NCBI RefSeq assembly: GCF_000724485.1
Contig: NZ_CP007739.1
Coordinates: 1,162,843 to 1,226,842, forward strand
Length of the DNA stretch: 64,000 nt
DNA from: Bacillus methanolicus MGA3
Lineage (GTDB): Bacteria > Bacillota > Bacilli > Bacillales > Cytobacillaceae
Direction: 5' to 3'
Shown here: one piece after another, positions 18,550 through 26,266 of the stretch
How the letters are laid out: each line of letters starts with the position of its first letter
How positions within the stretch are numbered: position 1 is the first letter of the stretch
Made by a program: the position numbers and the translations under genes
Notes under the pieces: model-generated
Databases searched by the model: none
Seen by the model: only the letters and a program-made list of their open reading frames with translations
Told to the model about the DNA's origin: nothing

Positions 18550-18655
18550 GGAAGCGCCTGGATAAGGCTCGACAAGCTCAAGGCGAATCACAAAAGAATC
18601 GTTGGATTTTGGAGTGATTTGGCTTGTGGCCTCGAATGCCTTGGCGCTGCTGCTA
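18550..18655 (+). repeat. Second type of palindromic intergenic repeat
   Basis: About 106 nt of imperfect palindrome directly after rplS. Outer arms agcgcc/ggcgct (18553-18558 and 18643-18648) enclose an inner pairing of caag-gcg-aatcac (18578-18592 region) with gtgattt-ggcttg (18614-18626 region). The ends (gtggaagcgcctg and gccttggcgct) recall another high-copy Bacillus intergenic family. It differs in sequence from the element at 4495-4612. A spurious reading frame (18475-18744) runs through it. Together with the terminator it fills most of the 305-nt rplS-lepB gap. Confidence 0.75.
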
Positions 18656-18667
18656 GAAAATTAAAGG

Positions 18668-18706
18668 AAAAAGGGGCTTGTGATGCAAGCTCCTTTTTCT
18701 CCTTTT
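18668..18706 (+). terminator. Intrinsic terminator after rplS
   Basis: A 13-bp stem (18668-18680 with 18686-18698, one G-U pair, loop tgatg) is followed by a T/C-rich tail (ttctcctttt). It lies beyond the repeat and ends the rplS transcript. Confidence 0.85.
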
Positions 18707-18844
18707 CAGAAATATTTTTAAAAAATGAATACTTTGAATTGTAAAATGATATTTAAAAAATTGCACCCATCGTGTTTATTTAAAAAAACTGTTGTAAAAT
18801 AACCTATGTATACTATTTTTTAAGTTGAAATGGTGGGAAAGAAA

Positions 18845-19396
18845 ATGAAGAAAAGCAAAAATGAGTTTTGGGAATGGACGAAGGCACTAGTCATCGCCGT
18901 TCTTTTGGCAGCAGTGATTCGTTACTTTTTATTTGCGCCAATCGTTGTTGATGGATTGTCGATGATGCCGACACTTCAAGACCATGACAGGATGATTGTC
19001 AATAAGCTGAGTTATAAGATTGGCAAGCCTAAACGATTTGATATTATTGTTTTTCATGCACCGGAACATAAAGATTACATAAAAAGAGTGATCGGTCTAC
19101 CGGGAGATCGGATCGAATATAAAAATGATACGTTGTATATTAATGGAAAAGCTTATAAAGAACCGTATTTGGATGAATATAAGAAACAAGTGATAGACGG
19201 GCCCCTAACGGATCCATTTACTCTTAAAGAAAAAATTGGACGGGAAACAGTTCCGAAAGGACAGCTGTTTGTTATGGGTGATAACAGACGTTTCAGTAAG
19301 GACAGCCGCCACATTGGAACGATTCCGATGGATAAAGTGATTGGGAAAGCTTCTATTATTTATTGGCCGATTAAGCATATTCGCATCGTGAAATAG
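18845..19396 (+). CDS. lepB: Type I signal peptidase
   Basis: Membrane-anchored signal peptidase (183 aa, Bacillus SipS/SipX size class) that removes secretory signal peptides outside the membrane. One transmembrane segment (about residues 12-31) precedes catalytic Ser39 in GLSMMPT and catalytic Lys80 in [11 protein letters not shown]; the MGDNR...SKDSR box follows. I prefer ATG 18845 (ggtggg upstream) to ATG 18830, which has no Shine-Dalgarno. No convincing -35 was found, although TATACT at 18809-18814 is a possible -10. It sits 20 nt before rbgA, as in B. subtilis sipX-like loci. Confidence 0.9.
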   Translation: MKKSKNEFWEWTKALVIAVLLAAVIRYFLFAPIVVDGLSMMPTLQDHDRMIVNKLSYKIGKPKRFDIIVFHAPEHKDYIKRVIGLPGDRIEYKNDTLYINGKAYKEPYLDEYKKQVIDGPLTDPFTLKEKIGRETVPKGQLFVMGDNRRFSKDSRHIGTIPMDKVIGKASIIYWPIKHIRIVK

Positions 19397-19416
19397 GTTT
19401 TAGGGGAGGTGCGCGT

Positions 19417-20289
19417 TTGACTATTCAGTGGTTTCCGGGGCATATGGCCAAAGCTCGACGTGAAGTCTCGGAAAAATTAAAACTTGTTGATATCATTTTT
19501 GAATTAGTGGATGCAAGAATTCCATATTCTTCACGAAATCCGATGATTGATGAAATTATCCAACATAAACCGAGACTATTGCTTTTAAATAAGTCGGATA
19601 TGGCAGATCAATCAAAAACAAAAGAATGGATTCAGTATTTCAATATGAACGGAATCCGTGCTCTTGCCATCAATTCCCAGGCGGGAACGGGCATGAAAGA
19701 AATTGTTGCTCTTTCAAGAGAAATTTTAAAAGAAAAATTTGATCGGATGAAAGCGAAGGGTGTAAAACCTCGTGCAATCCGGGCGATGATTGTCGGGATT
19801 CCAAATTCAGGAAAGTCTACGTTGATTAATCGCCTTGCACGGAAAAATATTGCGAAGACAGGCAATACTCCAGGTGTTACGAAAGCCCAGCAATGGATCA
19901 AAGTAGGTAAGGAACTTGAACTTTTAGATACTCCAGGAATTCTTTGGCCGAAGTTTGAAGACGAAGAAGTCGGGTTAAAACTGGCACTTACAGGCGCAAT
20001 AAAAGATACAATCTTAAACTTGCAGGATGTTGCTGTATATGCCTTGCGTTTTCTTGAAAGGGAATATCCCGACAGGCTGAAAGAGCGCTATCAACTCGAA
20101 ATCATTTCAGATAAAATAGTAGATCTGTTTAACGAAATCGGAAAACTCCGCGGATGCTTGATGGGCGGGGGCGAAGTTGATTATGATAAAGTAGCGGAGC
20201 TCGTTGTCAGAGAAGTACGGACGGAAAAATTTGGTCCTCTCACATTTGAAAGGCCAAAAGACCTGGCAAACGAGGAATCAGGATCATAA
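19417..20289 (+). CDS. rbgA: Ribosome biogenesis GTPase RbgA (YlqF)
   Basis: Essential 50S assembly GTPase (290 aa) needed for late incorporation of L16 and neighbours. It is circularly permuted: the G4 motif LLNKSDM (about residue 57) precedes G1 [11 protein letters not shown] (about 127) and G3 DTPG (about 170). The C-terminal helical RNA-binding region includes [13 protein letters not shown]. The start is TTG with a strong ggggaggtg Shine-Dalgarno and the homologue N-terminus [15 protein letters not shown]. It ends in a terminator. Confidence 0.95.
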   Translation: MTIQWFPGHMAKARREVSEKLKLVDIIFELVDARIPYSSRNPMIDEIIQHKPRLLLLNKSDMADQSKTKEWIQYFNMNGIRALAINSQAGTGMKEIVALSREILKEKFDRMKAKGVKPRAIRAMIVGIPNSGKSTLINRLARKNIAKTGNTPGVTKAQQWIKVGKELELLDTPGILWPKFEDEEVGLKLALTGAIKDTILNLQDVAVYALRFLEREYPDRLKERYQLEIISDKIVDLFNEIGKLRGCLMGGGEVDYDKVAELVVREVRTEKFGPLTFERPKDLANEESGS

Positions 20290-20298
20290 AAAAAGTAG

Positions 20299-20330
20299 AG
20301 GCCTCTATAAAAGAGGTCTTTATTCTTTTT
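20299..20330 (+). terminator. Intrinsic terminator after rbgA
   Basis: aggcctct (20299-20306) pairs with agaggtct (20312-20319, one G-U), followed by a T-rich tail to 20330. A perfect TATAAT at 20347-20352 may be the -10 of an rnhB promoter, but its -35 (TTCTTT) is poor. Confidence 0.75.
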
Positions 20331-20381
20331 AGGAACCATCCGATAATATAATAAATGATTGCTTTTTCAAGGAGAACAGAC

Positions 20382-21161
20382 ATGGGGAAATATACGATCG
20401 CTGAAATTGAAAAAAAGCTTCTCACTGAACAGCTTGATGCTGAATTTATTAACAGACTTGAAAACGATGATCGAAAAGGCGTTCAACAAGCTTTAAAAAA
20501 ATGGAAAAAACAGATGCAACAAGAAAAGCAATTAAGAGAAAAGTTTTTTGCAATGATGAAATATGAAGAAAAGTTTTATTCACAAGGCTTTTTAAAGATT
20601 GCAGGGATCGATGAAGCTGGAAGGGGCCCGTTAGCAGGCCCGGTAGTGGCAGCAGCTGTTATTCTCCCTCCTGAATTTTATTTGCCTGGCATTGATGATT
20701 CAAAAAAACTTTCGAAAGCTAAAAGGGAAGAATTATACGAGATGATCACATCATCAGGGGCCGTAATTGGAATCGGAATGGTTGACTCCGATGAAATCGA
20801 CCGCATCAATATTTCTGAAGCAGCTAAGAAAGCAATGCTTGAAGCAATAACGAATTTGGATACACATCCAGATTGCTTACTGATCGATGCTATAAAACTC
20901 GATACGCCATATCCGTCCGAATCAATTATTAAAGGCGATGCCAAAAGTGTTTCGATCGCAGCTGCATCAATTGTTGCTAAAGTTGTCAGAGACAATTACA
21001 TGAAGGAAATTGGCTTGCTTTTCCCATCGTACGGATTTGAAAAAAATATGGGCTATGGAACAAAAGAACATCTAGAAGCGATCCAGAGGTTTGGAATAAC
21101 ACCTCACCACCGCAAAAGCTTTGCACCCATTAAACAAATAATTATGGAATCCAGAAGGTGA
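20382..21161 (+). CDS. rnhB: Ribonuclease HII
   Basis: Endonuclease removing ribonucleotides and RNA primers from DNA duplexes (259 aa). The catalytic DEDD set is visible: IDEAGRGPLAGPV gives the first Asp-Glu, DSKKLS follows, LLIDAIKL supplies the third acid, and the fourth Asp lies in VRDNYMKE. An N-terminal extension of about 65 residues rich in K/E/Q is typical of Bacillus RnhB. ATG 20382 with caaggagaac upstream is chosen over the longer frame. It is 4 nt before ylqG, so the two are likely coupled. Confidence 0.93.
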   Translation: MGKYTIAEIEKKLLTEQLDAEFINRLENDDRKGVQQALKKWKKQMQQEKQLREKFFAMMKYEEKFYSQGFLKIAGIDEAGRGPLAGPVVAAAVILPPEFYLPGIDDSKKLSKAKREELYEMITSSGAVIGIGMVDSDEIDRINISEAAKKAMLEAITNLDTHPDCLLIDAIKLDTPYPSESIIKGDAKSVSIAAASIVAKVVRDNYMKEIGLLFPSYGFEKNMGYGTKEHLEAIQRFGITPHHRKSFAPIKQIIMESRR

Positions 21162-21165
21162 AGGC

Positions 21166-22461
21166 ATGGAACGAGTTATGCTGACATTGCCGCTATTTAA
21201 GCAAAATAATCTTTATCAAAGTGAAGCCGCGGTATTCAGACCTGGTCAGATTTTTCAAGGAAAGGTTACAAAAATTTTTCCGAATCAAACAGCGGAGGTG
21301 CAGGTGGGCAGCCAAAAGTTCATTGCCCTTCTAGAAGCCCCGCTTTTTATTCATGAACGCTATTTGTTTCAAGTACAGCCAGGGGAAGGGAAAATTCATT
21401 TAAAAGTACTCTCGGCACAAGAAGGCGGACCTGCGTCTATCAACAATGCAGAACAGGCATTAACACTATTAAAATTGCCGGTTACGAAAGAAAATATGGA
21501 AATTATCCGCTCATTTTTGCAAAACGAGCTGCCTATATCAAAAGAAATAATTCAGCTTTCTTCAGAATGGCTTAAAACAGCTCCCTCACTAAAAGAAGGG
21601 CTTGAAGTGATTAAGCAAATGTTTGTGAAAAATCTCCCATTTAGCAAAGGAATATTTAACGCTCTCTCTTCATTGCAAAAAAACGAACCTCTTCATTCCA
21701 TTGTCAATAACCTTCTATCTTTATTAAAAGAAACTGAACTATCGGAAACAGGGACGATTCTTAAAAACACTTTGTCAGATTTAATGATGGCCGAAAAAGA
21801 AAATGTCTGGGGCCAGTCACAATTAATCGCAGTTCAGTTAAAGAAATTAATTTCTCATTTTGGATTTAATTATGAACATAATCTCCATCAATTCGTAAAT
21901 AATACGACAAAGAACGAGTTTTTTTATATAGAAATGGTAAAACCGCTTTTAATTAAGTTTTTAAATGAACATCCGCCAATATTCCAAAAAGAAGCGGCTG
22001 AACAGTTGCTGAACAGAATAACAGGGCTGCAGGTTCTCTCACAGGAAATTGGGCCCATCATGCAGTTTGCCGTTCAGATCCCGATTTGTTTTTGGAACAA
22101 AACAACAGATTTAACGATGCAATGGAGCGGAAGAAGAAAACCGAACGGAAAAATTGATCCGGACTTTTGCCGAATCCTATTTTATTTGGATTTAGAACAT
22201 ATAAAGGAAACAATGATTGATATGCAAGTACAAAACCGAATTATGCGTATCACTGTTATTAATGAGAATCAGGATTTAAAAAAAATAGCCATAAAATTTT
22301 TGAATGAGCTTAAAGAAAAGCTTTCCGCTCTTCATTTTCATCTTTCAGCAGTTCATTTTGAAACTCCTCACGAACAACTGCTGAAGCCAAGTCCAGCTTA
22401 TAAAAAACTTCGGAGTGTGTATGATCCAAACAAGTATCAGGGGGTCGATCTGAAGATATGA
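21166..22461 (+). CDS. ylqG: YlqG-like protein with possible FliK C-terminal-type domain
   Basis: 431 aa protein of unknown function, in the position of B. subtilis ylqG. Residues 15-90 look beta-rich (GQIFQGKVTKIFPNQTAEVQVGS); the middle is helical; the last 110 residues contain ILFYLDLEHIKETMIDMQV then MRITVI, followed by a long helix and LSAVHF. This beta-turn-beta-helix pattern resembles the C-terminal domain of FliK (compare LFLKLYPEHLGSVRVELIL in FliK at 41138-42406). No signal peptide or membrane span. It overlaps ylqH by 4 nt (ATGA). Start ATG with aaggtgaagg. Function is not assigned. Confidence 0.7.
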   Translation: MERVMLTLPLFKQNNLYQSEAAVFRPGQIFQGKVTKIFPNQTAEVQVGSQKFIALLEAPLFIHERYLFQVQPGEGKIHLKVLSAQEGGPASINNAEQALTLLKLPVTKENMEIIRSFLQNELPISKEIIQLSSEWLKTAPSLKEGLEVIKQMFVKNLPFSKGIFNALSSLQKNEPLHSIVNNLLSLLKETELSETGTILKNTLSDLMMAEKENVWGQSQLIAVQLKKLISHFGFNYEHNLHQFVNNTTKNEFFYIEMVKPLLIKFLNEHPPIFQKEAAEQLLNRITGLQVLSQEIGPIMQFAVQIPICFWNKTTDLTMQWSGRRKPNGKIDPDFCRILFYLDLEHIKETMIDMQVQNRIMRITVINENQDLKKIAIKFLNELKEKLSALHFHLSAVHFETPHEQLLKPSPAYKKLRSVYDPNKYQGVDLKI

Positions 22462-22748
22462 ACAAAAAGGGCAAGACTGTGCGAAAAGAAGCGATCGCCC
22501 TCGGATATGACCAAACGATACACGACGCTCCGAAGGTGATAGCAAAAGGACAAGGGAAAATCGCGGAAAACATAATTAAAAAAGCAAAGGAAAACAATAT
22601 TCCAATACAGGAAGACCGAAACCTTGTTGAATTGCTTGGTGAACTGAATATTAATGAAAGCATTCCCGAAGAATTATTCAGTGCAGTTGCAGAAGTGTTT
22701 GCCTTTATTTATAGGACAGACCGGGAAGCTGGAAGACGAAAGAAATAG
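22458..22748 (+). CDS. ylqH: YlqH: free-standing FlhB C-terminal-like protein
   Basis: 96 aa protein that aligns with the cytoplasmic C-terminal subdomain of FlhB. Shared blocks with FlhB of this same window include ALGYD/ALKYD, DAP..(I/V)AKG, AKEN, (S/T)IPE and AVAE..AF.YRT. It begins at the point just after the NPTH autocleavage site of FlhB, so it corresponds to the released C-terminal fragment and lacks NPTH and all membrane spans. It is translationally coupled to ylqG. Its role is unknown; an export-specificity function is only an inference from homology. Confidence 0.85.
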   Translation: MNKKGKTVRKEAIALGYDQTIHDAPKVIAKGQGKIAENIIKKAKENNIPIQEDRNLVELLGELNINESIPEELFSAVAEVFAFIYRTDREAGRRKK

Positions 22749-22876
22749 AACCACTAAATTTTTTTAATAAAATTTCTATTGCCAAATGATCCACAGTTAT
22801 TCCTGTAATAGAATAAGAATTGAGGACAATTGAATTCAAAATTCTATGAAAAAATATAACATTTTCAGCATTATGG

Positions 22877-22905
22877 TAGACAATGTATTTGTCATTATAT
22901 AAAAT
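22877..22905 (+). promoter_or_regulatory. Promoter of sucCD
   Basis: TAGACA (22877-22882), a 17-nt spacer and TAAAAT (22900-22905) lie 48 nt before sucC, in the otherwise AT-rich 204-nt gap after ylqH. Confidence 0.6.
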
Positions 22906-22918
22906 GAAAGCGCAGTCT
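22905..22918 (+). promoter_or_regulatory. Candidate catabolite-responsive element (cre) at sucC
   Basis: TGAAAGCGCAGTCT agrees at 12 of 14 positions with the CcpA consensus TGWAANCGNTNWCA and overlaps the end of the -10, covering the likely transcription start. That position would block initiation. It suggests glucose repression of succinyl-CoA synthetase; unverified. Confidence 0.45.
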
Positions 22919-22952
22919 ATTTTTTTTGAAGAGATTGATTGGAGGATGGGAA

Positions 22953-24110
22953 ATGAATATCCACGAGTATCAAGGGAAAGAAATCCTCAGAAAATACGGG
23001 GTAACGGTTCCAAATGGGAAAGTGGCTTTTACGGTTGAAGAAGCTGTTGAAGCTGCGAAAGAACTCGGAACAGATGTTTGTGTTGTAAAAGCGCAAATAC
23101 ACGCAGGCGGACGCGGAAAAGCCGGCGGTGTTAAAGTTGCAAAAAGTTTAGAAGAAGTGCGTACATACGCTAGTGAGATTTTAGGGAAAACGTTAGTTAC
23201 TCACCAAACAGGTCCTGAAGGAAAAGAAGTAAAGCGCTTACTTATTGAGGAAGGCTGCGATATTAAAAAAGAATATTATGTAGGATTAGTGCTTGACCGT
23301 GCTAAATCACGCGTCGTTTTAATGGCTTCTGAAGAAGGCGGAACAGAAATTGAAGAAGTGGCGGCTAAAACTCCGGAAAAAATCTTCAAAGAAGAAATTG
23401 ACCCTGTTGTCGGGCTAACTGCATTCCAGGCTCGCCGGATTGCTTTTAATATTAATATTCCTAAGGAATTAGTGAATCAGTTTGTTAAATTTATGATGGG
23501 CTTATATCAAGCATATATTGAAAAAGATTGTTCAATCGCGGAAATTAACCCGCTTGTTGTTACAGGAGACGGGAAAGTAATGGCATTGGATGCAAAGTTA
23601 AACTTTGACTCAAATGCTCTTTACCGTCATAAAGACATTCTAGAATTACGTGATTTAGATGAAGAAGATCCGAAAGAAATTGAAGCTTCCAAATATGATT
23701 TAAGCTACATTTCCCTTGATGGAAATATCGGCTGCATGGTTAACGGAGCAGGTCTTGCAATGGCTACGATGGATATCGTTAAATATTACGGCGGCGAACC
23801 TGCAAATTTCCTTGATGTCGGCGGCGGCGCCTCTGCTGAGAAGGTCACGGAAGCATTTAAAATCATCCTTTCTGATCCGAAAGTAAAAGGTATTTTTGTC
23901 AATATCTTTGGCGGAATTATGAAATGTGATGTCATCGCTACTGGCGTAGTGGAAGCTGCGAAGCAAGTTGGATTAAACGTTCCATTAGTAGTGCGCCTTG
24001 AGGGAACAAACGTTGAATTAGGCAAAAAGATTTTGAATGAGTCCGGATTGAATATTATTGCAGCTGAATCTATGGCTGACGGTGCCCAAAAAATCGTTTC
24101 TTTAGTGTAA
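22953..24110 (+). CDS. sucC: Succinyl-CoA synthetase, beta subunit
   Basis: ADP-forming succinyl-CoA ligase beta chain (385 aa, same as B. subtilis) of the TCA cycle, carrying the ATP-grasp nucleotide-binding domain. Begins [17 protein letters not shown], with [17 protein letters not shown] (about residues 45-61) and the C-terminal [15 protein letters not shown]oA-ligase segment. ATG 22953 has ggaggatggg upstream; the longer frame starting 22926 is rejected. It forms a heterotetramer with the alpha subunit encoded 19 nt downstream. Confidence 0.97.
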   Translation: MNIHEYQGKEILRKYGVTVPNGKVAFTVEEAVEAAKELGTDVCVVKAQIHAGGRGKAGGVKVAKSLEEVRTYASEILGKTLVTHQTGPEGKEVKRLLIEEGCDIKKEYYVGLVLDRAKSRVVLMASEEGGTEIEEVAAKTPEKIFKEEIDPVVGLTAFQARRIAFNINIPKELVNQFVKFMMGLYQAYIEKDCSIAEINPLVVTGDGKVMALDAKLNFDSNALYRHKDILELRDLDEEDPKEIEASKYDLSYISLDGNIGCMVNGAGLAMATMDIVKYYGGEPANFLDVGGGASAEKVTEAFKIILSDPKVKGIFVNIFGGIMKCDVIATGVVEAAKQVGLNVPLVVRLEGTNVELGKKILNESGLNIIAAESMADGAQKIVSLV

Positions 24111-24129
24111 GGAAGAAAGGGGATTTAAA

Positions 24130-25032
24130 GTGAGCATTTTCATTAATAAAGATACGAAAGTGATCGTACAAGGGATTACAGGTTCAACTGCCCTTTTCCA
24201 TACAAAACAAATGCTTGAATATGGAACGCAAATTGTAGGAGGAACTTCTCCTGGTAAAGGCGGCATGGTTGTTGAAGGAGTCCCTGTATTCAATACGGTA
24301 AAAGAAGCTGTTGATGCAACAGGTGCCAACGCCTCTGTTATTTACGTACCGGCTCCATTTGCAGCTGATGCCATATTAGAAGCGGTAGAAGCAGAACTTG
24401 ATCTCGTCATATGCATTACAGAACATATTCCAGTTCTTGATATGGTAAAAGTAAAGCGTTACATGGAAGGCAAGAAAACACGCCTGATTGGGCCGAACTG
24501 TCCTGGTGTGATTACTCCGGAAGAGTGCAAAATTGGCATCATGCCTGGCTATATTCATAAAAAAGGGCATGTCGGCGTTGTTTCCAGATCTGGAACATTA
24601 ACATATGAAGCGGTTCACCAATTAACTCAAGCTGGTATTGGGCAATCTACCGCTGTCGGCATCGGCGGAGACCCTGTAAATGGTACAAACTTTATCGACG
24701 TGTTAAAAGCGTTTAATGAAGACCCTGAAACATATGCCGTAATTATGATCGGCGAAATCGGGGGTACAGCAGAAGAAGAAGCTGCACATTGGATTAAAGA
24801 GAATATGACAAAACCGGTTGTCGGCTTTATTGGCGGACGCACAGCGCCACCGGGAAAACGGATGGGCCATGCCGGCGCAATTATTTCAGGCGGAAAAGGA
24901 ACAGCTGACGAAAAAATCCGTGTAATGAATGAGTGCGGCATCGAAGTTGCTGATACACCGGCAGTCATGGGTGAAACATTAATTAAAGTCTTAAAAGAAA
25001 AAGGACTTTATGACAAATGTAAAACACATTAA
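24130..25032 (+). CDS. sucD: Succinyl-CoA synthetase, alpha subunit
   Basis: Alpha chain (300 aa) binding CoA and carrying the phosphohistidine intermediate. The CoA site motif [15 protein letters not shown] is at about residues 14-28, SRSGTLTYE near 153, and the active histidine in [12 protein letters not shown] near residue 247. GTG start with aaagggg upstream; N-terminus [17 protein letters not shown] matches homologues. Ends in a terminator, so sucCD is a two-gene unit. Confidence 0.97.
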   Translation: MSIFINKDTKVIVQGITGSTALFHTKQMLEYGTQIVGGTSPGKGGMVVEGVPVFNTVKEAVDATGANASVIYVPAPFAADAILEAVEAELDLVICITEHIPVLDMVKVKRYMEGKKTRLIGPNCPGVITPEECKIGIMPGYIHKKGHVGVVSRSGTLTYEAVHQLTQAGIGQSTAVGIGGDPVNGTNFIDVLKAFNEDPETYAVIMIGEIGGTAEEEAAHWIKENMTKPVVGFIGGRTAPPGKRMGHAGAIISGGKGTADEKIRVMNECGIEVADTPAVMGETLIKVLKEKGLYDKCKTH

Positions 25033-25042
25033 TTTTCTTCAT

Positions 25043-25080
25043 AGTCCCTCTTTCTTAGAGGGGCTTATTTCTTCATCTTT
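25043..25080 (+). terminator. Intrinsic terminator after sucD
   Basis: agtccctct (25043-25051) pairs with agaggggct (25057-25065, one G-U) around loop ttctt, followed by a T/C-rich tail. Confidence 0.75.
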
Positions 25081-25117
25081 CTTATCTATCTCGAAAAATA
25101 ATATTGGAGGTTGAAAA

Positions 25118-25978
25118 ATGGATAATTTTCGAAACCGGCTTATTCACTTGCATCATTGCCGAGGAATAAGCTGGAAGAATATTTATCATATTCTGAAGCA
25201 AGATCCCCAGCTAACATCTCTTTCAAATTTATTTCCTTATTTAAAGGAACACTCCCCTGGTTATCCAGAATGCTTATCAGATCTTAATTCTCATACCATC
25301 CATGAACAAATCCGCCAATACCCTTCAAATCAGATCCATGCCATAACGATATTTGATGAAGAATATCCCGCACTTTTAAAAGAAATTTATCAACCGCCAT
25401 GGGTCATTTATGCTAAAGGCGATCTTTCACTTCTCCATTCTCCTCGAAAATTGGCGGTTGTTGGATCCCGCGAATCAACTGCATATGGCGAAAGAGCCAT
25501 AAAATACTTGTTTCCGAAGTTAATTGAAAAGGATTATGTCATCGTAAGCGGACTTGCAAAAGGAATCGATGCTTTGGCACACCGTTATGCCATCGAAAAT
25601 AATGGCCGGACGATCGGTGTCATTGCGGGCGGTTTTTATCACCTTTATCCAAAAGAAACAGCAAAGATGGCAATTGAAATGATGAGAACCCAGCTTGTTA
25701 TTTCTGAATATCCTCCGGATACAAGACCGACAAGGTGGCAGTTTCCACAAAGAAATAGAATTATTAGCGGCCTTACCTCAGGCACATTAGTAATAGAAGC
25801 AAAAAAGAAAAGCGGTTCATTAATTACGGCTAACTATGCACTTAATGAGGGCAGGGAAGTTTTTGCTTTGCCTGGCAGTATATTTAGCATTTATTCGTTA
25901 GGAACGAATGAATTGATACAACAAGGAGCAAAAATGGTCATAAACCCTGAAGATATTTTTGAAGAATTTTCATTTTAG
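25118..25978 (+). CDS. dprA: DNA processing protein DprA (Smf)
   Basis: Single-strand DNA binding protein that loads RecA during natural transformation (286 aa). A helical N-terminal part is followed by the extended Rossmann fold: LAVVGSREST.YGERA (about residues 111-126), VSGLAKGIDALAH (about 143-155), GVIAGG, and SEYPP..RP....FP.RNRIISGL. It has no C-terminal winged-helix domain, as in other Bacillus. ATG with ggaggttga Shine-Dalgarno. It lies between sucD and topA, as in B. subtilis; the other competence genes are not in this window. Confidence 0.93.
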   Translation: MDNFRNRLIHLHHCRGISWKNIYHILKQDPQLTSLSNLFPYLKEHSPGYPECLSDLNSHTIHEQIRQYPSNQIHAITIFDEEYPALLKEIYQPPWVIYAKGDLSLLHSPRKLAVVGSRESTAYGERAIKYLFPKLIEKDYVIVSGLAKGIDALAHRYAIENNGRTIGVIAGGFYHLYPKETAKMAIEMMRTQLVISEYPPDTRPTRWQFPQRNRIISGLTSGTLVIEAKKKSGSLITANYALNEGREVFALPGSIFSIYSLGTNELIQQGAKMVINPEDIFEEFSF

Positions 25979-25994
25979 CCGCTTTTTGGAATGT

Positions 25995-26024
25995 TTTATT
26001 GACCGTATTGATATAATCAATAAA
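25995..26024 (+). repeat. Overlapping palindromes after dprA
   Basis: tattgat-ata-atcaata (26006-26022) is a 17-nt palindrome, and tttattga (25995-26002) also pairs with tcaataaa (26017-26024). It is AT-rich without a proper T-run. The rest of the 288-nt dprA-topA gap is AT-rich and shows only the topA promoter. Confidence 0.5.
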
Positions 26025-26198
26025 CAAAAAAAACTAGTGACTAGATCTCCAAAGAAAAATTTTTTAACAAAAAGCTTGAAATTATTTCTAAACTGTTATA
26101 CATTTTGCAACAGGTGTTAGAAATGAGGATTGATGCTATTAATGGATGTTGGTTAAATAAAAACACAGTAGTGTTATCAGGTCTCGAAAAAATCTTTT

Positions 26199-26228
26199 TT
26201 GACAATTTACCATAGATTGCACAATAAT
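26199..26228 (+). promoter_or_regulatory. Promoter of topA
   Basis: Consensus -35 TTGACA (26199-26204), 18-nt spacer, -10 AATAAT (26223-26228). The start would be about 30 nt before the topA ATG. Confidence 0.7.
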
Positions 26229-26266
26229 AATAGTTAATTTATTATCCCTCTTAAGGAGGCTACTGG

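Noticed and set aside
18475..18744. 89-codon frame from rplS into the following gap
   Set aside because: It runs out of frame through the end of rplS, the palindromic repeat and the terminator stem; no Shine-Dalgarno or recognisable protein.
18792..18814. Promoter for lepB (TTGTAA and TATACT)
   Set aside because: The spacer is only 11 nt; the -10 alone is not enough.
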